Positions 15,261 to 20,216 of a stretch of 20,216 bases of DNA are shown piece by piece; positions within the stretch are counted from its first letter, which is position 1, and each line of letters begins with the position of its first letter. This DNA is from DATKXU01 sp035528905. Lineage in GTDB: Bacteria; Armatimonadota; UBA5829; DTJY01. The notes beneath the pieces are model-generated. The model saw nothing but the letters and a program-made list of their open reading frames with translations. It was not told where the DNA came from and made no database searches. The position numbers and the translations under genes are program-made. The stretch spans positions 1 to 20,216 of the forward strand of contig DATKXU010000061.1 of the NCBI GenBank assembly GCA_035528905.1, in the 5' to 3' direction.

Positions 15261-16736
15261 TCAGCCGGTCTCCTGTTTCGACCACACGTAGACGCACTTG
15301 CGCAACTCGTTCCGACCATGGACTCCCATTTGCTGGCTGCTATTGCCCTTCCCCTTCGGCAACACCCATATTTGGTCTGCTGAAAGTCCGGCGCTCACGG
15401 CGAAGTCCGAGAGGATTAAATCCGCTGGAACCTCCTCGCCGTTGTATTGAACATTGTCGTTCACCATAACGACCCAGCCGCCCGGCGCAAGTACGCGAGC
15501 TATCTCATGTATAACGATGTTCATCTCGAAGAAGTAGTTCTCTACCATCTCAGGTATACTATTGTTGTTTAGCCTGCCTCTCTCTCTCGCCTCGTGGAGA
15601 AGACGGATCACTTCCTGCAAGGCCTGTTGATTGGTGAAGGTTTCGACGCACTTGGTGTAGAACTCTCCCCGATTTCTGGAATGGTACTCCCGGGCTAACG
15701 CTTCCTGTTTCGTCCTATTCTCCACGGTGGCGGATAGCAGTGTCTGTCGTAAGGTCTTCAGCTCTTCCTCGTCGTAGCCCAGGAAGGCGAGTTCAAGAGC
15801 GTATGTGCGGGTGTAGTCGTAGCGATTGCAATATGGAGGGGAGGTAACGACAAGATGGAAAGAACTGTCGGCTAGGCCGGGAAGTTCCTCAAAACAGGAT
15901 CCCTCGATGACCTCCACGCTCCGCGAAAAAGTCCCGCCGTTCCGCTTTTTGAGATCTTGAAGCATAATCCTTAGCTTGGTGAGGATAGCGGGTCGGAATT
16001 CCTGAATATGTCCTTTGTGAAAGTCTGACTTCAGGGCCCTTCCAGAACGCGAGTCCCACCGTAGGTACTGGCCGTCCTTGCGGGTATAGCTCACTTCTTC
16101 CAGAATCGAGAAACAGGCGAACCAAAATAGCTGGCGTACATCCTTCTTCTCAATGCCGTTTAGGAACTCGACGTAAGCTGACAGTGCCTGCTCTGTCTGC
16201 TCCGGGAACGCATGCGTAGTAATGCGCAAATGCGGAAAGTGAAACCCTTGCGACGCGGGCTGTTCCAGCGAAAACGCCTCCAGCCGCCTCAGGTGATATT
16301 CGAAGCGCTTGGTATCTACCGTATCGGCCGTGAGCCGGGCACGGATTGCCGCCGTGCCGACCGGCAGCAACTCAATGCCGGTAGCCTGCCATCCTGCTCT
16401 TGTCGCCGTAGTTAACGTCGTTCCAGCCCCCGAGAACGGATCCAGCACATGTGGGATTGAATCGGTGTGTGGGTTGAACTTCTTGAGGATGTACTGCACA
16501 AACTCGGAAGAGAAAGCCTCTTTGAACTTCAACCAGCGGTAAAACGGCTGGTCCTTGTTGGCTTGGAAGGAAATCAATGCTCGGTTGAGGTCGGGGTTTA
16601 CAACAAGCTTGTCGGCAAACCGGCGGTACAGAGCAGCGCGGTTGAGGTTTTGGGGAGTTTCCGCTATGCGGGGCTCTCTTCGTATCACGGGTATATCGAG
16701 CGGGCTGTTCTGCACAACGACGCTGGCCGTCCCCAA
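15261..16736 (-). CDS. DNA methyltransferase of the R-M pair (probably N4-cytosine)
   Basis: Site-specific DNA amino-methyltransferase, 491 aa, which should protect host DNA from the adjacent endonuclease. SAM motif I (VLDPFSGAGTT) is at 97-107, and catalytic motif IV (TSPPY) at 298-302, followed by CNRYDYTRTYALELAFLG. The TSPPY form is commonest in N4-cytosine enzymes. About 190 residues lie between the motifs and probably include target recognition; the order I then IV is not the usual beta-class order for N4-cytosine enzymes. APGGWVVMVNDN and a C-terminal RKCVYVW close the fold. The only fitting start is a TTG at 16736 with GGAGG ten bases before it. It is the first gene of the two-gene unit. 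Confidence 0.88.
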   Translation of the reverse strand: MGTASVVVQNSPLDIPVIRREPRIAETPQNLNRAALYRRFADKLVVNPDLNRALISFQANKDQPFYRWLKFKEAFSSEFVQYILKKFNPHTDSIPHVLDPFSGAGTTLTTATRAGWQATGIELLPVGTAAIRARLTADTVDTKRFEYHLRRLEAFSLEQPASQGFHFPHLRITTHAFPEQTEQALSAYVEFLNGIEKKDVRQLFWFACFSILEEVSYTRKDGQYLRWDSRSGRALKSDFHKGHIQEFRPAILTKLRIMLQDLKKRNGGTFSRSVEVIEGSCFEELPGLADSSFHLVVTSPPYCNRYDYTRTYALELAFLGYDEEELKTLRQTLLSATVENRTKQEALAREYHSRNRGEFYTKCVETFTNQQALQEVIRLLHEARERGRLNNNSIPEMVENYFFEMNIVIHEIARVLAPGGWVVMVNDNVQYNGEEVPADLILSDFAVSAGLSADQIWVLPKGKGNSSQQMGVHGRNELRKCVYVWSKQETG

Positions 16737-17050
16737 TTCTTATCAACCTCCAAATCAGCTAGCCAGTACGTGGATTGGGAGTGCGATATGTAGATTCCCT
16801 GTTCAGCACTCCCACATTCAAGGTATTCGTGGTGATTGCTGGGTATTCCTGCCTTGCCTGCTCTGAGCGTGACAAGTGCTTTCACACCGCGCGGACATAC
16901 GCGTTTCCGGGGACGCGGCGGACTGGGCTGGTTGAGGGCGAAGTCCGGCCGGACTCCAACCCGGAGGGTTTTGCCTATGTTTAGCCCAGGAATTTATTCC
17001 TGGGTGCGGGTCCGGCGGAGCGCGAGCGCCTTCATTGACGCGCAAAGTAG
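16737..17050. other. Divergent intergenic region with repeat-like hairpins
   Basis: No gene is supported between the methyltransferase start and the arsenic promoter. The region holds the 9-bp inverted repeat at 16776-16814 (listed separately), a 12-bp palindrome at 16943-16954 (GTCCGGCCGGAC), a small hairpin at 16958-16970 (AACCC, GGA, GGGTT), and a clean hairpin at 16985-17004 (CCCAGGAA, TTTA, TTCCTGGG). The last three look like pieces of a dispersed intergenic repeat rather than a terminator, since no gene ends here. Confidence 0.6.
16776..16814. promoter_or_regulatory. Spaced 9-bp inverted repeat upstream of the methyltransferase
   Basis: TGGGAGTGC (16776-16784) and its exact complement GCACTCCCA (16806-16814) are 21 nt apart, 40 to 78 nt upstream of the TTG start. 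Centre-to-centre spacing is about 30 bp, close to three helical turns. It could be an operator for the R-M genes or a hairpin in their leader. No controller gene is visible. Confidence 0.35.
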
Positions 17051-17107
17051 TTGACAGTCCCGCATTCTCCGTGGTACGATTCCATCAGTAAATGTTGATA
17101 TACTAAT
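17051..17107 (+). promoter_or_regulatory. Promoter and ArsR-type operator of the ACR3 gene
   Basis: TTGACA (17051-17056), an 18-nt spacer and TACGAT (17075-17080) form a sigma-70-type promoter. Directly after it, 17084-17107 is an AT-rich 24-bp imperfect palindrome beginning ATCAG and ending CTAAT. The whole unit is about 80 percent identical to the one in front of arsR at 18267-18322. Repressor bound there would block the initiating polymerase. Confidence 0.8.
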
Positions 17108-17149
17108 GAGCGTCCCAAGTCCATCGTGTCGCGCCTGGTGAATCGGAGT

Positions 17150-17165
17150 CGGCCCCGAGGGGCCG
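17150..17165 (+). other. GC-rich hairpin in the ACR3 leader
   Basis: CGGCCCC and GGGGCCG pair around GA, within a leader of roughly 110 nt between the promoter and the GTG start. Further small pairings (GGGT, GATG, ACCC) follow. I cannot match it to a known riboswitch. Confidence 0.4.
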
Positions 17166-17199
17166 GGTGATGACCCAGCACCTCTAGGAGGCAAACAGC

Positions 17200-18270
17200 G
17201 TGAATCTGCTCAAGAAGCTGGAGGATTTCCGCCTGCTCCCGGCGTTTGTCGTCGTGAGCATGGCCCTGGGAATACTCATCGGGAAGGTCTTCGGCATATC
17301 GGAGTATCAGCTCACGCCGCCGATTGACGCGATCAAGCAGATATTCCGCGGCACCTACACGTTCAACCTGCCGAACATCCTGGCGCTTGGAGTTGTTGTC
17401 GGCCTGTTCCTGATGATGTATCCCGCCATGACCAACGTGCGGCTGAACGAACTGGGCCAGGCATTCAAATCCCCGAAGCAGCTTGGGGTCGTGGTCTTCT
17501 TCAACTATGCCATCGCACCGTTCTTCGCCGCGCTGCTGGCGCATATCTTCCTGGCGGGGAACCGGGAGCTGCTGACCGGGCTGGTGCTCTACGGCCTCGC
17601 GCCGTGCATCGCCATGGTGATCGTCTTCACGTTCCTCGCACGCGGCAATACCCCGATGGCGCTGGTGTTCGTGGCATTCAATTCCATCATTCAGATGATC
17701 CTCATACCTGTGTATGCCAAACTGCTGATCGGCAAGGTGAGCTTCGACGTCTGGCTGGTCGCGGAGAGCGTCGCGCTCTACCTCGGACTTCCTTTGGTGC
17801 TCGGGTTTCTCACGCGGCGGATCGGCGTCGCCCGCATGGGAGAAGAAGGGTTCGAGAGGTTCAGGACGGTTCTGAACGCCGTCTCCATTCTCGGCCTGCT
17901 GTTCACGCTGGTGGTCATGTTCGGCCTGAAGGGCGACCTGATCATCGAGCGGCCGATAATCGTGCTCCAGATGGCGATTCCGATGACCATATTCTTCTTC
18001 GTCATGTTCAACGTCGTTTACCTCATTGGGTGGAAGCTCAAGTTCCCGTATGAAGACGCGGTTGCCACCGCGTTCAACGCGACCGGCCGAGACTTCGAGA
18101 TCGCGATCGCCATTGCGATAACGGCGTTCTCGCCGATGGTGGCACTGTCAACCGTCGTCGGCCCGCTGATCGAGGTGCCGTTGATGCTGACCCTGGTATG
18201 GATAGCCAGAACGAGCAGAGCGCGGCTTTTCGGGAATTCTGCGGAGACATCTGCCGGGAGAACCAGTTGA
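17200..18270 (+). CDS. arsB: ACR3-type arsenite efflux permease
   Basis: Arsenite/H+ antiporter of the ACR3 family (BASS fold), which expels As(III) from the cytoplasm. The 356-aa protein has about ten membrane helices. Typical blocks are MMYPAMTNVR, GLAPCIAMVIVFTFLARGN with the conserved transport Cys (C136), and NATGRDFEIAIAIAI followed by GPLIEVPLML, which contains the conserved acidic residue. The start is a GTG at 17200 with AGGAGG eight bases upstream. Expression should be induced by arsenite through release of ArsR from the operator at 17084-17107. Its stop codon is embedded in the -35 region of the arsR promoter. No arsenate reductase is visible, unless it lies beyond the window. Confidence 0.95.
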   Translation: MNLLKKLEDFRLLPAFVVVSMALGILIGKVFGISEYQLTPPIDAIKQIFRGTYTFNLPNILALGVVVGLFLMMYPAMTNVRLNELGQAFKSPKQLGVVVFFNYAIAPFFAALLAHIFLAGNRELLTGLVLYGLAPCIAMVIVFTFLARGNTPMALVFVAFNSIIQMILIPVYAKLLIGKVSFDVWLVAESVALYLGLPLVLGFLTRRIGVARMGEEGFERFRTVLNAVSILGLLFTLVVMFGLKGDLIIERPIIVLQMAIPMTIFFFVMFNVVYLIGWKLKFPYEDAVATAFNATGRDFEIAIAIAITAFSPMVALSTVVGPLIEVPLMLTLVWIARTSRARLFGNSAETSAGRTS

Positions 18271-18322
18271 CAGTCCCGGGTTCTTCATGGTAAGATTCAT
18301 CAGTAAATGTCAATATGCTGAT
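18267..18322 (+). promoter_or_regulatory. Promoter and ArsR operator of arsR
   Basis: TTGACA (18267-18272) overlaps the ACR3 stop codon; an 18-nt spacer leads to TAAGAT (18291-18296). The 24-bp operator at 18299-18322 runs from ATCAG to CTGAT as a better palindrome than the copy at 17084-17107. This internal promoter allows separate, autoregulated transcription of arsR and the permease. Confidence 0.82.
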
Positions 18323-18339
18323 AAAGACGGAGGCTCATT

Positions 18340-18672
18340 ATGACTCGCCTGGCGCGGATTTTCCAGGCCCTGGGTAACGACGCGCGGCTCAGCATACTCA
18401 GGGAGATAGCCAAGCGCAGAGAAGCTTGTGTCTGCGAAGTCATCGAGGCAACTGGGATGGGACAATCGGCTGTGTCGCACCACCTGGCCGTGCTCCGAAA
18501 CGCCGGCGTAGTGCGCGACCGCAAATCCGGCCTCTGGGTGATCTACTCCATTGACCGAGACCTTCTTCAGGGAGAGGTCGGCGCATTCCTATCGGAGCTG
18601 GTTGAATGCATCGAGAATGCTCCCCCAGAGTCGCCGGAAGTCAGGCTTGCCCTCAGCTGTAAACTCTCTTAG
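18340..18672 (+). CDS. arsR: ArsR-family arsenic-responsive repressor
   Basis: ArsR/SmtB winged-helix repressor of 110 aa. The As(III) site is a CVC pair (C30, C32) in the helix just before the recognition helix, as in the classic ELCVCDL motif; a third Cys could come from C90 or C107. The helix-turn-helix runs about 36-56 (ATGMGQSAVSHHLAVLRNAG), followed by the wing (VVRDRKSGLWVIYSI). GGAGG six bases upstream supports the ATG at 18340. The operator right in front of it and the second copy before the ACR3 gene are its probable targets. The stop is 8 nt before the permease start. Confidence 0.95.
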   Translation: MTRLARIFQALGNDARLSILREIAKRREACVCEVIEATGMGQSAVSHHLAVLRNAGVVRDRKSGLWVIYSIDRDLLQGEVGAFLSELVECIENAPPESPEVRLALSCKLS

Positions 18673-18680
18673 GCGTGGAC

Positions 18681-19853
18681 ATGAATGCGAATGTAAGAAA
18701 ATTCCTGGCGCTCTTTTCCGCCTTTCTGGCGGCGTATTTCCTGCCGCTGGACTCCATACAGGTCCGCGGGCCTTTCTATGAGGCAATCGCGATGCTTCAA
18801 GAATACGCCCGGCAGCACGTGCTGTTCTGTCTCGTCCCGGCGTTCTTCATAGCCGGCGCGATAGCGGTCTTCGTGAGCCAGGCTTCCGTGATGAAGTACT
18901 TCGGCCCGAAGGCGAACAAGCTGCTTTCCTATTCTGTGGCGTCCATATCGGGGACTATCCTGGCGGTATGCTCTTGCACGGTGCTTCCGCTCTTCGCCGG
19001 GATATACACTCGCGGCGCGGGCCTCGGTCCTGCGGTAGCGTTCCTCTACTCCGGCCCGGCGATCAATGTGCTGGCGATAATCCTCACCGCGCGAGTGTTG
19101 GGCCTGGAAATGGGCATCGCCCGCGCATTGGGAGCGGTGGGATTCGCCTTCATTGTGGGACTGCTCATGCACCTGTTCTTCATCAAAGAGGAGCGGAGCA
19201 AAGCCAATAATGCCAACGACTTTGACATAGCCGAGCTACGGGAATCCCGGTCACTGCCGAAAACGGCGCTCTATTTCGCTGCGATGGTCGGCATACTCGT
19301 CTTTGCGAATTGGGCGAAGCCCGCGGCAGTCCGCCACGGCGGATGGGCGGCAATCTACGAGGCCAAATGGATCGTAACAGCCCTGCTCGCCGCCGCGCTC
19401 GCCGTCATGCTCTCCGCATGGTTCAAGAAGCACGAGCTGAAGGAATGGACGTCGGCCACCTGGGGATTTGCGCTTCAGATATTCCCGCTGCTATTCGGAG
19501 GAGTGCTGGTTTCCGGATTCCTGCTGGGAAGGCCGGGCCATGAGGGACTGATTCCGTCCTCATGGGTCGCGTCCCTGGTCGGCGGCAACTCGCTCCTCGC
19601 CAATTTCTTTGCGGCGCTATCCGGTGCGCTGATGTATTTCGCCACGCTGACGGAAGTCCCTATACTTCAGGGGTTGATAGGCTCCGGCATGGGCAAGGGT
19701 CCGGCTCTGGCGCTACTCTTAGCGGGGCCGTCGCTCAGCCTGCCGAGCATGCTGGTGATAAACAGCGTCCTCGGCCCGAGGAAGACGGCGACATATGTCA
19801 GCATCGTTGTGGTTCTGGCCACAATCGCCGGCTTGATTTACGGAGGTATATAG
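18681..19853 (+). CDS. ArsP_1-type (DUF318) permease
   Basis: Integral membrane permease of the ArsP_1/DUF318 family, 390 aa, with roughly eight to ten helices in two halves. The first half has the hallmark AVCSCTVLPLFAGIYTRGAG (C97, C99) followed by GPAVAFLYSGPAINVLAI; the second half carries the related FFAALSGALMYFATLTEVPI and LLLAGPSLSLPSMLVI. Some members (ArsP) export methylarsenite and aromatic arsenicals; others are linked to other metals. The ars context supports an arsenic role, but the substrate is inference. A GTG at 18675 is in frame, but the short AGG sits seven bases before the ATG at 18681, so that start is preferred. It is probably co-transcribed with arsR. Confidence 0.9.
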   Translation: MNANVRKFLALFSAFLAAYFLPLDSIQVRGPFYEAIAMLQEYARQHVLFCLVPAFFIAGAIAVFVSQASVMKYFGPKANKLLSYSVASISGTILAVCSCTVLPLFAGIYTRGAGLGPAVAFLYSGPAINVLAIILTARVLGLEMGIARALGAVGFAFIVGLLMHLFFIKEERSKANNANDFDIAELRESRSLPKTALYFAAMVGILVFANWAKPAAVRHGGWAAIYEAKWIVTALLAAALAVMLSAWFKKHELKEWTSATWGFALQIFPLLFGGVLVSGFLLGRPGHEGLIPSSWVASLVGGNSLLANFFAALSGALMYFATLTEVPILQGLIGSGMGKGPALALLLAGPSLSLPSMLVINSVLGPRKTATYVSIVVVLATIAGLIYGGI

Positions 19854-19919
19854 TCTCAGTGATTCGGGCCGACAGATGGATACGGGCGGGGCATGTACGC
19901 GGAAGCTGAGGGAATGGTG

Positions 19920-20041
19920 TTAACCTAACCCCCTCGCCCCCTTCCCGAAACGGGAAGGGGGAATCCGCCGCGGCGGACACCCCTCTCCGTTTCGGAGAGG
20001 CCAGCCCTGAGTTTGTCGAAGGGGGCCGGGGGAGAGGTTAA
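19920..20041. repeat. Composite palindromic repeat with terminal inverted ends
   Basis: A 122-bp element starts TTAACCT and ends AGGTTAA, with C-rich and G-rich borders that are imperfect inverted repeats. Inside are a perfect hairpin at 19937-19961 (11-bp stem, AAA loop), a 14-bp palindrome at 19964-19977 (TCCGCCGCGGCGGA) and a second perfect hairpin at 19982-20000 (8-bp stem, TTT loop), then a segment at about 20004-20022 (CCCTGAGTTTGTCGAAGGG). It looks like a MITE-like dispersed repeat; it may also act as a weak transcription barrier between the permease and thioredoxin genes. Confidence 0.8.
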
Positions 20042-20075
20042 TCTGCGGGAGCATATCATACGAGGAGGAAACGAG

Positions 20076-20216
20076 ATGAGGATTCAGGTACTAGGCCCAG
20101 GCTGCCCGAGGTGTAAGATGCTCACTGCGAGTGTCGAGCAGGCCATCCAAGATTTGGAGCTGGATGATGCAACCATCGAAAAGGTGACCAGCATCGCCGA
20201 TATCGCCGGATTCGGC
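20076..20216 (+). CDS. Small CPRC thioredoxin-like protein (partial)
   Basis: Only the first 47 residues are in the window. They begin MRIQVLGPGCPRCKMLTASV, the pattern of the small MTH895/TM0996-type thioredoxins, with the redox pair C10 and C13 in CPRC. AGGAGG eight bases before the ATG fixes the start. Such proteins are often encoded next to ArsP_1/DUF318 permeases and may supply reducing power or carry the metalloid; that link is established context, while the role here is inference. It is separated from the permease by the composite repeat, so it may or may not share its transcript. The 3' end is cut by the window edge, not by mutation. Confidence 0.88.
   Translation, partial: MRIQVLGPGCPRCKMLTASVEQAIQDLELDDATIEKVTSIADIAGFG

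Noticed and set aside
17106..17141. Leader peptide MSVPSPSCRAW in the ACR3 leader
   Set aside because: There is no ribosome binding site before its ATG and no clear attenuator; mentioned only as part of the leader finding.
17110..17199. Known riboswitch in the ACR3 leader
   Set aside because: I compared it with cobalamin, SAM, fluoride and ZTP consensus elements from memory and found no convincing match.

Overview
This is a GC-rich bacterial chromosomal window of ordinary housekeeping operons broken up by accessory genes and many small repeats. The non-mevalonate isoprenoid genes dxr and ispG, rseP, trmFO and a multi-zinc-ribbon topA show it is bacterial. The heptamer arrays, the REP-type palindromes with a RAYT-like transposase and the Gfo/Idh/MocA oxidoreductase would suit Armatimonadota, Planctomycetota-like or other under-sampled phyla. 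That is a guess; no rRNA or other phylogenetic marker is present.

Layout. Positions 1-226 show no supported gene. Positions 227-1468 hold three small minus-strand orphan genes: a zinc-ribbon/one-TM protein, and two adjacent genes that look like distant paralogs. A PstS-like lipoprotein gene (1748-2602, plus) meets the end of a long minus-strand operon and overlaps its last gene by 14 nt. Read in its own direction, that operon (8461 to 2589) runs: Gfo/Idh/MocA oxidoreductase, dxr, rseP, ispG, a short GNAT of the N-acetylglutamate-synthase type, and a membrane-anchored metallophosphoesterase. Several junctions overlap, which suggests translational coupling. A class I SAM methyltransferase (8729-9475) diverges from it. 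Next come minus-strand trmFO, a frameshifted RAYT/IS200-like transposase surrounded and interrupted by its palindromes (10838-11467), and topA with a near-consensus promoter.

The right-hand third is accessory. A minus-strand restriction-modification pair (14271-16736; DNA methyltransferase then PD-(D/E)XK endonuclease, possibly XcyI-like) has visibly lower GC than its neighbours. It is followed by a plus-strand arsenic cassette: ACR3-type arsenite efflux pump, ArsR repressor, ArsP_1-type permease, and the start of a CPRC small thioredoxin cut by the window end. The pump and the repressor are each preceded by a copy of the same roughly 57-bp promoter/operator, so ArsR probably controls both transcripts.

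The most striking structure outside genes is the repeat content. Four period-7 tandem arrays of two sequence types occur; one is inserted in frame inside dxr and another supplies the tail of trmFO. There are three copies of a 26-bp palindromic core around and inside the transposase pseudogene, and a 122-bp composite element with terminal inverted repeats at 19920-20041. I found no rRNA, tRNA or CRISPR array, and no wholly new multi-gene system. The best candidates for new biology are the heptamer and REP dynamics, the small orphan genes and the R-M pair.
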